Shown one piece after another: positions 1 through 11,190 of a stretch of 64,000 nucleotides of DNA. The notes below the pieces were generated by a model. That model worked only from the letters and a program-made list of their open reading frames with translations, was not told the origin of the DNA and did no database searches. Numbering within the stretch: the stretch's first letter is position 1; every line of letters starts with the position of its first letter. Location of the stretch: NCBI GenBank assembly GCA_030998225.1, contig JAPYXD010000555.1, positions 3,906,001-3,970,000 of the forward strand, given 5' to 3'. Both the position numbers and the translations under genes were made by a program. The DNA is from Diplolepis rosae. Its lineage: Eukaryota; Arthropoda; Insecta; Hymenoptera; Diplolepididae.

Positions 1-372
1 AAATGTTGTATCTGCATTATTTTAATAGACTAGGTTATGAAAAAAGACAGCTGTTAGAAAAATGAATCCTAACGAGGAGTATGAAAAAATCTTTGGAACT
101 TCAGTTTATGACTGGGTTTCAGACGAGGAAACGGATGAGGTATAGTGATTCCCATTATTATAAAAAAGATAAACTGAGTTTTAGTTAGCGCAATATGCGG
201 CATTGATTCGCGCCCTCGTGACGAATGTATCCAAAGTACGTCCACTACCATGTATTTTAGGAGGGTACTTAGAAAAGTGAGAATGAGCATTAGCGCCGCC
301 AAGTTATGATAGCAAGAACTAATATCAATGCAAACAAAACCCCCGTACCCTCCACCCCGATGTCAATAAGAA
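1..372. other. Intergenic, nothing assignable
   Basis: No gene or repeat is recognised. A short plus-strand frame (62-148, beginning MNPNEEYEKIFG) ends in an acidic stretch and has no recognisable family. The minus-strand frame at 69-302 lacks codon structure and looks like chance. If gene A has a fifth exon it should lie here or beyond the left edge, but none with the expected pattern was found. Confidence 0.4.
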
Positions 373-508
373 TGTGGGCATTGAATCTGAAAAGAAAGGG
401 AATCGAGAATGAAACTTTTGACTCCCTTTTAATGCCTAAGAACTAAAATGCATTCAAAAGTTTCATTCTCGATTCCATTTCTTTCCAGATTCTGACATTT
501 CAATGCCA
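373..508. repeat. Foldback (inverted-repeat) element
   Basis: Two arms of about 49 bases, 373-421 and 456-507, are reverse complements with a few mismatches, separated by about 35 bases. The unit folds into a long stem-loop, as a small foldback MITE would. No coding capacity. No target-site duplication could be fixed. Confidence 0.7.
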
Positions 509-939
509 TTCAATGCTCACTTTCTTACTAGGTATATTCTAAAGAGCGGAAAATTTTTAAACATAAATCAATGATTTATACCATCAGATTTTATCAAAAG
601 AATATCAAACTATGGTTGCTGTGGTTACAACAGGTTAAAAAGAACATCGGTAACGACAATAGCGCCACCACTTGTTGATAACAAACACTATAATTCGTTC
701 CCCTTGTCACCTATATGAGTGGACCCACTGTGAATGTATGGCAATGTTGCAATAAACAATGCAAGACGACGACATACAATATAGCATAGAATCGAATGTC
801 TCAAAATCTTGTCAAAAAGTTTGTAAAAGAAATTCTGAAACGTCAATTTTCAAAATAAAAAACGAAGTAGCGAAATTTTCCACATCGGCGTTCAAGATTG
901 TTATTTGAAATTAGTGATTGGAAATACCGGTAAAAAACG

Positions 940-1012
940 TATCGATACATATCAATATTTTTGGGAAAGATATCGATAATATCGATATTTATTGATAACA
1001 TCCCACACCCTT
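940..1012. promoter_or_regulatory. ATCGATA cluster, left half
   Basis: Several overlapping copies of ATCGATA or TATCGATA lie here, and a second cluster lies at 1433-1515. In Drosophila, TATCGATA is the DRE bound by DREF/BEAF near promoters, so this could be a regulatory cluster. It could equally be the ends of a degraded repeat, because the two clusters bracket a 0.45-kb segment. No gene start could be tied to it. Confidence 0.3.
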
Positions 1013-1432
1013 CGCCATCCTAACCTGACTTTATTTGACAGTTTGGCAAATTAAAAATTAATTTAAATTAATGAGAAATATAAATACAATAAAAAATAAA
1101 AGAAATACAAAATTATTTATTTTTTCTTGTTATATTTAACAAATTTTGAATTATAAAAAATATATTAAAATGATTAAAATAAAACATTTAAAAATTGATT
1201 AACACTATTAAAAACAATTGAAGATGATCAGGATATAAATATCAATATTCAGATTTTCCGAAGGCAATGATACGTCTTTAGAGCCTCTGAAACCATCCAC
1301 AGCCATGAATTTTTGGTTAACTGCATAATAATATTTGCGCACGCTGCACGTCCCGGACTCTTGCATCGCGCAAGCCGTGGCCGTTGAATCGTTGAATGGT
1401 GCCGACGGTGCCGACGTGGCAAGTCACAAAAA

Positions 1433-1527
1433 TATCGATATGCATCGTTAAGAGAGAAATGTATCGATACTTTTCGATATGACGGTGTATAAATATCACT
1501 ATTTATCGATACTTTTCCCATCACTAT
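1433..1527. promoter_or_regulatory. ATCGATA cluster, right half
   Basis: At least four further ATCGATA-type sites lie within 95 bases, partly in the opposite sense to the cluster at 940-1012. The segment between the clusters has a GC-richer patch at 1340-1425. Regulatory function is unproven. A transposon-end origin is equally possible. Confidence 0.3.
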
Positions 1528-1661
1528 TTCAAAATTGAACTTAGCGAAGAAATGTGAAACGTCGAATTTTCAAAATTAAATTTTAAATAAAATTCCAAGA
1601 CTCACAATGAGGATAATTTAATAATAAAAAAAAACAACTGTAAAAGAATGCCGTTACTTTT

Positions 1662-1731
1662 AAAATTCAATTTCCGAAATTAAAAACTAGTTTCTATAGA
1701 AACTAGTTTTTAATTTCGGAAATTGAATTTT
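1662..1731. repeat. 70-bp perfect palindrome
   Basis: The sequence is its own reverse complement over 70 bases, centred between 1696 and 1697 on CTATAG, with no spacer. Such a sequence can extrude as a cruciform or be the relic of an inverted duplication. The symmetry stops exactly one base outside these limits on each side. Confidence 0.9.
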
Positions 1732-1966
1732 TGCATTAAGTAAATTTATAGGTTCTGTTTATTTTAAAAATGGATGGTTTCTTCAATCGCTCGTCGTGTA
1801 AAATTTCACTTTTGCCTCAAAGATCCCTTTTCTCGGATCGCGTCACATATGTCACGTTATAATTATGTTCTATATTTTTTGATTACATTTCAGAAAATTA
1901 TACCTTTTATTTTTTGTTCAACTTTTTTTATATGCACATTATGCAAATTTCATGTACTTTACTTAC

Positions 1967-2056
1967 ATTTTTTATATCGATGGTTGTGTTAAAAGTATCT
2001 ACAACAACATAACTGGTCATCCATATTTTAGTCACAGGATCCATTATTATACCCGC
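1967..2056 (-). CDS. Gene A exon 4
   Basis: Thirty codons, phase 0 at both ends, bounded by a TTTCAACAG acceptor and a GTAAGT donor at 1961-1966. The peptide (AGIIMDPVTKIW...) aligns loosely with the 31-codon exon 4 of gene B (LNRMPEFISEV...), sharing M-x-P and a V/F-rich strand. The assignment rests on position, phase and length more than on identity. Confidence 0.55.
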
Positions 2057-2967
2057 CTGTTGAAATATAACAAACATACCATCTTTATTATCTCAAAGAT
2101 CCCTATGTGAAAAGATTCAGTATAGTACTTCCTAGAAATTCCATGAAAATTCTATGTAAGTTCTACGTCAATTGGGGCCATAATAGAAACTATGTAAAAA
2201 CTCGACGAAAATTCAGCTAGATCTTGATTTCGTCAAAAACGGAATTTCAAAAGATAGAATTCCAACTGGAATTTAGAACTGAAAATTGCAGAGAATTTCT
2301 AGGGGACACTTTCTACGGAATCTTTCCAGATTTGAAATACACGCTTTTAGCAGAAATGCTATAAATTCAGTAGCATTCTTTTCTCAGTGTATAGAATTAC
2401 TTCCTAGTACATATGAATATTCTGTAGTTGATCCAGTACTGTCAAAAATAGTAAGTGTTTTGTTAGTTATGTGTTTTTACCTGGTTCCATCCTATCATCA
2501 TTAAATTGGTTAGTGGACGATATTGCCTTGATGGATAGTACACTATTGGTAGCTTTGGGTGAATCTTAAGGCGTTCTGTCAACTAGAGAAAGGTTTAATT
2601 TTTTATATTTCAAGTGTTTGATAACTTGCAAACCTCCTTATATACAATAAGATCTAACTGGTTCAAGTTTAAACATCTGAATATTATATAGTACTTACGA
2701 TTATATACCAATGTTGGGAAGTATGAGTAATTCGTTGTTTGCCTCCCACAATAAAACCAACATTATATTTACCATAATAAATTCCAGGCAAAATGCCAAT
2801 GCCTGAATAGGGTAATGTTATCCTATTAGCACAAGCCGTATTAGTTAAGACCCAATCTGGTTTAATTAAGTACCCAAGACATAATTGATGGCAATGTACA
2901 TTCCAGAATGAAATAATGACTTCATTACTCATAAAATATAGTTGTGGATCGGGTACAAAGTTAGTAC
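1967..2967 (-). CDS. Gene A: serine-protease homologue, partial (3 exons)
   Basis: Three exons join in order 2967-2699, 2582-2481 and 2056-1967, matching the middle three exons of gene B in order, phase and spacing style. The frame encodes the N-terminal barrel and centre of a chymotrypsin-fold protein. Exon 2 holds the CLG...C block equivalent to CGGSL...AAHC of active proteases, but the catalytic His segment reads TNTAC, so the His is absent. Exon 3 ends in GWN where active enzymes have GWG. No IVGG activation motif is visible. It should be a secreted, catalytically dead protein, of the sort used as immune cofactors or venom components in insects; role is inference. The signal exon was not found to the right. 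The 3' end lies off the left edge or is lost. Confidence 0.7.
2481..2582 (-). CDS. Gene A exon 3
   Basis: Thirty-four codons, phase 0 at both ends, with a TTTCTCTAG acceptor and a GTAAAA donor at 2475-2480. It ends MMIGWNQ, matching LIGWNR at the end of gene B exon 3. This is the strand that carries GWG in active chymotrypsin-fold enzymes. The flanking intron also aligns with gene B around 39960-40080, showing a duplication origin. Confidence 0.7.
2699..2967 (-). CDS. Gene A exon 2
   Basis: The exon starts in phase 1 after a TCCTTAG acceptor and ends in phase 0 before GTAAGT. It encodes 89 whole codons. Key segments are FWNVHCHQLCLGYLI and VLTNTACA, equivalent to the Cys42-Cys58 loop of chymotrypsin with the catalytic His replaced. 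Gene B exon 2 has the same layout (VSFW...CLGAFI...TNGYC). Confidence 0.75.
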
Positions 2968-3050
2968 CTAAGGACATTGAATTTAAAAACATATAGAAAG
3001 AAGTAAAAGTAATTTGTTATAGATCTCATTTTTGAGAAATTTATACTATA

Positions 3051-3565
3051 TTGTGTGCCTAGGCGCATAATGAGGGTTATTACGCGACGAGCGACAATGC
3101 TCGGAGGAGATCGAAGCCGAGGCGCGATCAGTCCTGCGAGCATGTCAAGCGAGTCTTGTAATTACCCGAATTGTGTGCATTGGCACATATTCTATTTTAT
3201 GTGACTTCGGTGCGTATACGAGTTTTTATGCGTGCACTCGAATCTAATCTAGTATTCATCATGATTCTCGTCCATTGCACTTGATATTTTGCGACTAGTT
3301 CCGGCCATATTGATTTTCTCGATCTTGCGTAGTAGTGGCGTATTGTAATAGAGCATGCGCAGTTCAAATGTACAAGGCTTTGTCAGTACGGTGCCAACGC
3401 TGTACGAAGAAGAAGGAGAATAAGAAGAAGATTACACTCCGCTGTATGGTTATAGACGCATGCGCAGTTCGAGTTTTACATTACATTCCTCTGTATCGTA
3501 ATACACAACATTACGCTACTCTCAACTGTAGCGTAAAAGCGAGTTTACGCGCCGGAGGCACATAA
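3051..3565. mobile_element. 0.5-kb TIR element, copy 1 of 4
   Basis: Ends resemble TTATGTGCCT in inverted orientation: 3051-3060 and 3556-3565. Further copies are at 8634-9145, 13088-13479 (5' part missing) and 52450-53005. The body has a GC-richer strip containing GGCTTCG units whose number differs between copies. No transposase frame is present, so it is probably non-autonomous. This copy lies in the opposite orientation to the others, just upstream of gene A exon 2. Confidence 0.8.
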
Positions 3566-3989
3566 ATAATTAATATTATGCTTTCTTTTTAAAGAAAGAA
3601 AAAACACAATATATTGATAGAAAACTGGAAATAAAAGAATTAAATCTCTATTCCTACACTGTGAAAAAAGATTGGTCGTCTCATCATTAGGGGCTTCATG
3701 CAATTTATTGGTTAGCAAAACGACTATTTGATTAGTGTTACTATTTAGGATAGTTACACTGACCAATAGAATTGGAACCAGCCGAACCAACAAATTATAT
3801 GAGACAACCAACCTTTTTTTTCAGCGCATTAATTCGTCATCTGATCCTAGCATCCTAGGTATTCATTTGATCCTTTGACGACCGCAACTTAACCAATGAT
3901 ATGTTATTTTCTTTAATAAATGTTCAAAAAACGCACGTTCTCGAGCGTGTAAACCGGCCTTTACATTTCTAAATGTTATGATACTTTTT

Positions 3990-4105
3990 ACATTATCATC
4001 ACATAGATATAAATGAGAAGGTATTAAATTTGTGTAAAATTTGGCCTCTACTGTTTTTAACGAATCTCGACGTTTTATGATCTTCTGAAACCGAAAAAAG
4101 GAGTA
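3990..4105. mobile_element. Degraded fragment of the ACATTCTCATCATG family
   Basis: It aligns with the left end of the element at 33222-34312: an ACATT-TCATCA start, GAGAAGGTATT, and the later CCGAAAAAAGG. About 115 bases survive and are well diverged. It stops where a mariner fragment begins. Confidence 0.55.
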
Positions 4106-4214
4106 AGTTGGTAGCACTGTACTTAATTACTATGCCAATAATGTACGTGATCTGTCAAGCAGTTTGTTTACAGCAGCAGGTTGAATCAGTCCAATTCAGT
4201 AGAGCATCACGAAT

Positions 4215-4427
4215 TTTACAAGTAAGGAAATTATTGAACAAAGGGGTTGCCTTAAATATTGTGTAGCGAATGGAATTTCGTGTGCCAATTCGCAAAAAAT
4301 GTTAGAAAAGGCTTATAGTGGAACAGTTTCATCAAAAACACGGGTTTACGAGTGGTGCAAAGCGTTCAAGAAGGGCCAAGAGATCGTAGGAGACATGCCT
4401 CGTTCCACAGAAAAAAGGAATTTCTGA
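4215..4427 (+). pseudogene. mariner transposase, N-terminal fragment
   Basis: One open frame from about 4225 runs through a mariner helix-turn-helix region. Recognisable blocks are EQR..LKYCVANG, MLEKAYSG, KTRVYEW.KAFKKGQE and VGDMPRS. In an intact mariner this part binds the terminal repeats. The frame ends in a stop just after the linker, where unrelated sequence takes over. None of the catalytic aspartates is present, so it is a dead fragment. Confidence 0.75.
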
Positions 4428-4540
4428 ATATTAGAAAGCGCTTTCTAGATTTTAACTATATTCGACTAAATGCTACAAAAATTACTACACATCAGCGAAT
4501 AAATACTAAATTTTAGGAAATCTTCTGCTAAAGTCATTGA

Positions 4541-4760
4541 AATGTTCAGCAAAGGACTTACTCTTATTTAAGCATGAAAATCGTCAAGAGCAGCAAGAAT
4601 TTTCTAGTTTTTAGCATATCACTTGCTAAAATTCAGTTTGGATCTCATTGTAATGTTCAGCAAAGGACTTAGTGCTATGTAAGCATGAAAATCCTCAAGA
4701 GCAGCAAGAATTTTCTAATTTTTAGCATATCATTTGATAAAATTCAGTGTGGATTTAATT
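4541..4760. repeat. Tandem duplication, 111-bp unit x2
   Basis: The block beginning ATGTTCAGCAAAGGACTTA recurs after 111 bases, together with AAGCATGAAAATC and AGCAGCAAGAATTTTCTA. Two units are clear. No coding meaning is visible. Confidence 0.75.
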
Positions 4761-5780
4761 TAATTGAATAATTATATAGCTACAACCTTTTTCTATAAAA
4801 TGACCTTTCAGTGACCAAAATCGGTTAAATAATATTCCTAGAAAAAAATTATTTAGTCAAGAGCACGCATATGTGCATATTTTGTGTACTTGTGTACTTT
4901 AATTATACAAATTTCCAGTGGTGCCCTTTTAAATTTTGAAGCAAAAGAATCAAAATGCACAACAACGTGGGCTCAATATAGCCGACACTAAAAAATGCAG
5001 TTATTATTTAATTACCATGAAACTCATTTGGAATTTTAATGTTTTTGTTCAGAATTTTAAAAAGGGGGTTTAAAACGTTAATATTTTTTTATTGACAAAT
5101 ACTATTTGGCAGCTTGGGAAGCAGAACCGACGAAGTGCTCGGCCAATAGGCAGGAGAGGGGATAACGCGTAGTGGACGAGGCGACGAATTAATTTATAAC
5201 CCAATAATAAACTCGTCATTTCTCAGTAAATAATTATCAAATCGAGTTGATTTATGCATAGAAATATTCTCCAGGCTTGATCGTTTATAACGAATATATC
5301 TATGTAGTTGAAATGTTTATTTATTCTATGGTGAACGATATATAAACTTTAAGGTTGTATATAAAAAAATCGATCTCTGTTATAATATTTTGAAAGAGAA
5401 GCTTATATTGAAATAGAATGATTATTTATATGCTAAATTAATTTCAAATTTTTCAACGGGACCGATGCTGAGGTAATTAATGCCAAAGTTGACTACTTTA
5501 ATACGTAATTCATGGCAAATTCATAGGCACTCTCCACATTTTAATTTGTACTAATTAAACGCTCTAATAGAGAAATTTAAAAAATTTCGGTATTTGTGCT
5601 GCTTGAAAATACAAATTTTTGAAAAAAAAACCCAAATCTCTCTACCGTGTAGTTTTATAGACAATCTAATGAAAAAAATTGAAATTTCAGTCACTTGCAA
5701 ACGGATAAACGTAACAGCATTCCGATCCGGCAGCACTGTTCCCTTTCTCCAGCTTATCTGCTGTAGGTATCGATACACAC
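4761..5780. other. Gene-free, mostly diverged repeats
   Basis: No gene is supported. The stretch 5255-5360 (ATATTCTCCAGGCTTGA onward) is related to the inverted repeat at 12211-12540, and 5110-5165 resembles sequence near 12540. The two open frames at 5551-5830 are on opposite strands of the same bases and have no recognisable family. Confidence 0.4.
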
Positions 5781-5939
5781 CGAGGGGCCGTTCACTGGAA
5801 GAATCAATGATTTTCTATACTTATAATTGATGCAGAATCAGTGACTTGTCGAAAGAGTTCTCAGAATCATATGGAGAATCAGCTTGACTCAGTAAAATCT
5901 TAGAGATTGACTCTGAAAGTTTGAAAGCCGCGTTCATCA

Positions 5940-6347
5940 CACGGAAAAAAATGAACTGTCAAATTGACTTTCTGGATGTCAAACTGATTATATTAGAGTT
6001 TTAACTATGGGATAACATTCTACACGGTGTAAAGTACTATCTGTGAAGTGTAAAAATTAGATGTTCAGCTTGACTTTCCCAGAGTGTATGAGAATCCTGG
6101 AATGTAAACCTGAGTATCTCAGGAGCGTTAGCTCGATTATCTCGGAGTGTAAGTGTTGACACTGTTGACAGGTTAACTATTTCAGAATGTAAACCTGACA
6201 TTCTGTCGATATTCAAACAGACTATAAAATTATGGTCTCCCTGACTATGAAGAAAAAATGATAGATAGTACGTGGTACTATCTGCAATATAAAACTGACA
6301 TACCTAAATTTTGACACTCAAAGTTTGACACTCCATTTTTCTCCGTG
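5940..6347. mobile_element. MITE with CACGGAAAAA ends
   Basis: A 408-bp unit begins CACGGAAAAAAATG and ends CATTTTTCTCCGTG, with CA on both outer sides. It contains repeated TTTGACA/TGTCAAA-like words and GAATGTAAACCTGA repeats at about 6110 and 6183. It sits within the left subterminal part of the 5781-11743 element, so it inserted later. Confidence 0.65.
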
Positions 6348-6479
6348 CAGTAAGATTCAGAAGAATCACCGGGAATCATTCCAAAACGCTAATTGAGGCT
6401 TCGGATTCCATAACCGACGGAGCGCGTGGCATAGTAGACAAAAAAGGGGATACCGCAACACGCGAAGGTTTTTTTTTTA

Positions 6480-7028
6480 TTTAAATAAAAAATTTGGAAA
6501 AATGGTCAGCAAAACATGTGAAATGTCGTTCCGCATATTTTTTCTTCCATGAATTTTTGTGTCAGAACTGTTTTATAATCGAAGAAAGGCGTATTTTTTG
6601 AAGGTACGAAATCAATCGATGTTTTACAATCAACTCTCTGTTTTTCGTACAAATTTTTCCGGAACGGTCTGAAATTTTATCAAAAATTTCAAAAAACTCT
6701 AGAGCTTCAGATGGTTATGTTCAACATAACAACATTCTCATTTTGTTAATAATTTTTATTATAATAGTTGCGGCTGGCAGAATTCTCATTTTTCAACTTC
6801 AAAGAAAAAAAGTATGCGAGAAAGTTTAGAGTTGAGAGAACTTTCAACGAGAAAGTTGTTCAGTAGGCTTTCAGGCAGTTTTTTAATATATTTTGAGATT
6901 TTTTAATCCAAAACTGCGGTCAGGATGAAACATTTATTTGTTGAAATTACCATAAAAGATGTCAAGTATAATAAAAGTTCTTTTTGAGATATTTTATTCC
7001 AAAGGAATTTTCATAAACTTTATTTTAT
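6480..7028. other. Gene-free AT-rich stretch
   Basis: No open frame with family resemblance, repeat end or RNA gene was recognised. Confidence 0.4.
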
Positions 7029-7790
7029 ACTAGAGGAATTTAAGATGTAATTTTCAAATACAAAATTAAATATGGTTTTTTATTTTTTCAATAATCAAAC
7101 CTTCTATTCACAATTGCGTATTGAAAAAGAGAATCTTAAAATGTGCTTCGTATTTTAGAAGCTTTTTCAAAATATTTTATTATTATAATATCTGTCAATT
7201 TTGCTTCACACTTAAGAAATTTCAAGGTGTAATTTCGTATGCAACATTAGATAAAGTTTATATATATTTTAAAATAATCAAACTTCTTATGTATACTTGT
7301 ATATTGAAATTGTCATGTGAAGGATTTTAAGTATTCTAAAAGCTTTTCCAAAGCATTTAATTCCAATGATATATATTTCAATTTTACATCATATCAGGGA
7401 AATCTCTTGATGTAATTTCTTATGCAAATTTAGATACAATTTATTTTATTTTATAATCAAACCCTTCATTTATACAGGTATAGAAATTATTTGATAATTA
7501 CACATCGGTAATTAAATGTTCACCATCTTTCGTTTCAGCTTTTGTTTAAGTGACTTAATTTTTTATAAAGAAAATTTAAATTTTTTACCTGACCTCTTGT
7601 TTTATTTATATTGAAAGTGAATTGATTTTGATAATAACAAATCAAATAAAATTCCTAATAATATCATAAAAGTCAATAAAATTCGTCATCTGATGAGCTC
7701 AAGTTATTTGGCACACAAATTTTTAGGTCTAATTTTAAATACGAAATTAAATATAGTTTTTTATTTTTTCAATAATCAAACCTTCTTTTC
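7029..7790. repeat. Diverged tandem repeat, about 190-bp units
   Basis: A word set (TGTAATTT, then AAATTAAATAT or similar, then AATAATCAAACCTTC) recurs near 7040, 7225, 7410 and 7730. The fourth copy is displaced by the segment at 7498-7700. The array is strongly diverged and without coding sense. Confidence 0.5.
7498..7700. repeat. Direct repeat, left copy (pair at 10123-10335)
   Basis: About 200 bases beginning TTACACATCGGTAATT are repeated in direct orientation at 10123-10335. The two copies are roughly 85-90% alike by eye. They suggest a duplicated segment or two copies of one element inside the large element. Confidence 0.7.
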
Positions 7791-8633
7791 ACAATTATAA
7801 TTATGCCCAAAATACTTTGTATTAAAAAGTTATAAATATAAGTTTTGAGTTTGAATATTAAAACAATACACGAATTGTATTTAAATTTACACACAAAATT
7901 ACACAATAAGATTTCTTTGATAAAAAGTAATATTGAAAAACATTGAATTCGAATAAAATAGTTTTTAAAGTCTTTGAAATACGTAACTTTTTTTATTACA
8001 TGACAATTTCAATATATTAGTGTAAATGAAGAGTTTAAATATTTAATAAATATGTACACTATATCTAAATATGCATACGAAATAATACTAAATTTTTGTG
8101 TTATGAAGCAAAATTTTTTTAAAAGTTCTTTCAAATAGAATACATTACGGAGATAAAGTATTTGTCACATTCACTGAGTCCATGAGTTAATGTAGTGAAA
8201 GCATAACATTTTTGTAAAATTAATAGATATTTGAGTACAATTTGACGCATTTTTTTTAAATAACAGTTTTATCGATAAATATTACGGAAATGTCTGTTAA
8301 AATTAAAATTTTAAAGAAAATTTCTTATTTTATTAATTTAAGAGGCAGGGTTTGACTCTTTTTGCTTCTGAAGGATAGGAAAATCATTATAAGAAATATT
8401 GTTCTTCGTCAGAGGCAAGCGGACTCACGATCAAAAAGCACCACAAGCAGTTTTATTCATAAAATTATATTGGTGATTATATTGAATTATACCTGCCTAT
8501 GCCACAGTAACGTAGTATTATTGTAAACTTAAACCTCATATTTATTATAAAAAACAATTCTATCCCTAAATTTTTAATTCAAATAATAGATTCAAAAAGC
8601 TACATAAAATTTAAATCAATATATATATTTTTT

Positions 8634-9145
8634 TTATGTGCCTCCGGCGCGTAAACTCGTTTTTACGCTACAGTTGAGAGTAGCGTAATGTTGTGTATTA
8701 TGATACAGAGAAATGTAATGTAAAAATTGAACTGCGTATGTGCCTATAACCGTACAGCAGATCGTAATCTTATTCTTATTCTTCTTCTTCGTAAAGCGTT
8801 GGCACCGTACTGACAAAGGCTTGTACATTTGAACTGGGCTTGCTCTATTGCAATACGCTACTACTACACAAGATCGAGAAAATCAAAATGGCCGGAACTG
8901 GTCGCGAATTATCAAGTGCAATGGACGAGAATCATGATGAATACTAGATTAGATTCGAGTGTATGCATAAAAACTCGTATACGCACCGAAGTCACATAAA
9001 ATAGAATATGTGCCAATACAGACAATTCGGGTAGTTATGAGACTCGTTTAAAATGCTCGCAGGACTGATCGCGCCTCGGCTTCGATCTCCTGCGAGCATT
9101 GTCGGTCGTCGCGTAATAACCCTCATAATGTGCCTAGGCACATAA
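8634..9145. mobile_element. 0.5-kb TIR element, copy 2 of 4
   Basis: Starts TTATGTGCCT and ends AGGCACATAA. It has the same body as the copy at 3051-3565 but reversed. The short open frame inside (8634-8828) also occurs in copies 1 and 4, apparently from sequence conservation rather than coding. Confidence 0.85.
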
Positions 9146-9306
9146 TATACTATTAATTATAAATATTTGTTGACTTTCAAACATTACTAAAAAATTATAT
9201 TTTAAGTGTTTAAATCATTTAAAAAATTTTACAAAATTTTTCAGGTATTTATTTTGGGCAAATGTTTTTCAAAATATATGAAGAAGAAGTGTAGATTTTA
9301 AAAATA

Positions 9307-10119
9307 TACACTCGTGATTCCCTATAACGAGATTCCCTGTAACAAGGCCTCCCTTTTACGAGCGCGTCATGGTTCCCCATAACGAGCAGACGATCGACCC
9401 CTCTTCCCCTACTACTACGGAATGAAGCGCGCTCGAATTTGAAACTATAATCAATGAGTTTGATGGCATTTATCACAAATTAATGAGAAAATAATTTGTT
9501 AATTATTGAAAAATTACTTAATTGTGTAATTTTACAGTATTTGAAATGAAAAATTTAATATTTAATTTTTCAAGTCTGGAGTTTTCAATATTTTGGAGTA
9601 AAGTCGGTTATCGAACATTAAAATTGCATAAGTTTTTTTAGAAATTTTGATATTTCACACATTACTGTAGATAAGTAAAATTCTCCCTTTTTAAAAAATA
9701 TGTATGAAAATTTTATAAAATTACAATTAATCAGTATGTATAATTTTGCGCAGTTGATTATTGTGATCAATACTACATGTGTAATACTATGTTTCGAAAC
9801 GTATTTTTTATAAATAAAAACCAACAGCAACATTTTAACATTTATAACACTGTTTATTACATTTATCATCAATACTTTTCTTTTTTTCTGGAAATATTCA
9901 AAAATACACCTGATAAGCATAGATATTTTTACTATTATATTATTATATTTATTTATTATTTATTTATTACATGGCATCACTGACAGACTGACTGCACGCA
10001 TTGTATAATGCGCATAACAGCACATAGCAACAAGTAGGATATGGAGGGGATTCCTCTCGCGCTCGATGCAGAGAGGTCTCCGATGCTCGAGCTTCTCGTT
10101 ATAGGGAATATCGAGTGTA
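9307..10119. mobile_element. TIR element TACACTCG, copy 1 of 2
   Basis: The ends are inverted copies of TACACTCG followed by ATTCCCTATAACGAG, with TA on each outside. CCCTATAACGAG-like words recur just inside both ends. The middle (about 9470-9990) is AT-rich and different from the second copy at 31275-31697, suggesting an internal insertion. A TA duplication fits the Tc1/mariner group. No transposase is readable. Confidence 0.75.
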
Positions 10120-10122
10120 TAA

Positions 10123-10603
10123 TTACACATCGGTAATTTAATGTTCACCATCTGTTGTTTGAGCTTTTGTTCAAGTGACTTAATTTTTACAAAAACAAAT
10201 GAAATTTTTTTCCTCATCTGTTCTTTCATCTATATTGAAAGTAATTTGATTTTGATAATAACATCTCAGAAAAAATTCCTGATAATATCATAAAAGTTAA
10301 TAAAATTCTGCATCTAATGAGATAAAGTTGAAAGAAAAATGTTAATTTCATAAAAAGATAATACAAAAAATGTCAAATTTTGATCTCTTTGAAGAATGTT
10401 AATAACTCTGTGAAAAAATTAAAAATCCTAAAAGTTTTTGGTCTTACTTCAAAAATATGTCATCATAGTATTTTGTTAACTAATCAAAATATTCTTATAT
10501 TTTATTTGTGTATTCTATCTTAGGGTATATTTTTATGAAATTAACGTTTTGCTTCCAACTTGAGCTCGTCAGATGCAGAATTTTATTAACTTTCTTATCA
10601 TTT
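10123..10603. repeat. Direct-repeat copy with foldback arms
   Basis: The left part (10123-10335) repeats 7498-7700. The segment 10270-10353 is repeated inverted at 10527-10603 (GAATTTTATTAACTTT side), giving a foldback with arms of about 75 bases around an AT-rich loop. Confidence 0.6.
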
Positions 10604-11125
10604 CCTCCAGGAGCTTCCCCATTGTATCCAATAGACAAATAGATCTATAGGATGAGATATCCCCTAGAGGTTTGTTATCCTTCCTCAGCAGGACCAACCT
10701 CTATTTTTTCCAGTCTACGAAGAACCTGCCCTCCCGAAGACAGGAGTTGAAAGCTTCCAGGAGGATCTCCGGATATGCCCCGATCACCTCTTTGAGGATC
10801 TCGTTTGGCACCCATTCGATCCCCGGCGCTGTATTTGCCTTGAAACTCCCACCCGCTCTCCTTAGTTCTTCGAGAGTGAAGAGTTCTTCGCGCCAGACCA
10901 CGCAGGAATTTCGGTCCTGTCTTTGGAACGGTTCTACGTGTGGAAACAAGCTTCGCACAATGTACTTGACTCGATCGGGATTATCCAGGCCCTGGGTCTT
11001 TCTTCTAGACACCAATCTCTTAGTGACTATTTTGAAGGCGAGACCCCATGGGTCCTTCTCAACTTCCCCGATCAAGTGTTTCCAGCACTGAAGTCGGCTT
11101 TTCTTTATGCCTTGCCTCAAAGCTG
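10595..11125 (-). pseudogene. Non-LTR retrotransposon reverse transcriptase fragment
   Basis: The minus-strand frame from about 11120 shows the start of a LINE reverse transcriptase: FTLEELRRAGGSFKANTAPG, VPNEILKEV and NSCLREGRFFVDWKK. An in-frame stop follows, then RLVLLRK, YRSICLLDTMGKLLEEMI to about 10595. This is the region before and around RT motifs 1-2 of the R1/I-like group. The catalytic YADD region is absent. Both ends are cut, and the base composition is richer in GC than the surroundings. It is a dead fragment inside the 6-kb element. Confidence 0.85.
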
Positions 11126-11154
11126 ATTTTGCTATTTTATCTTTTAATTTATGT

Positions 11155-11190
11155 CATTGAAGGTGGCCCCCATATGTGGTCGAAACGTTT
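11155..11190 (+). ncRNA. Hammerhead-like motif (degraded)
   Basis: TTGAAGG, then GGCCCCCATATGTGGTC, then GAAACGTTT resembles the hammerhead order CUGANGA, stem II, GAAA. The first block is mutated. Sequence upstream (TTTTAATTTAT) and downstream (TCTGACCCTATGCCAAAA) also matches the copy near 54.2 kb, so this is one member of a dispersed repeat. Hammerheads of this kind are known in Penelope-like retroelements. Activity is unlikely here. Confidence 0.4.

Noticed and set aside
3335..3565. 76-codon frame recurring in other TIR copies
   Set aside because: Part of the 0.5-kb TIR family; conserved as DNA, with no start context or codon bias.
9618..9983. Frames of 100 and 68 codons on opposite strands
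   Set aside because: Low-complexity AT-rich translation within a TIR element; no conserved pattern in its second copy.
10672..11126. Plus-strand 139-codon frame
   Set aside because: Shadow of the minus-strand reverse transcriptase fragment.
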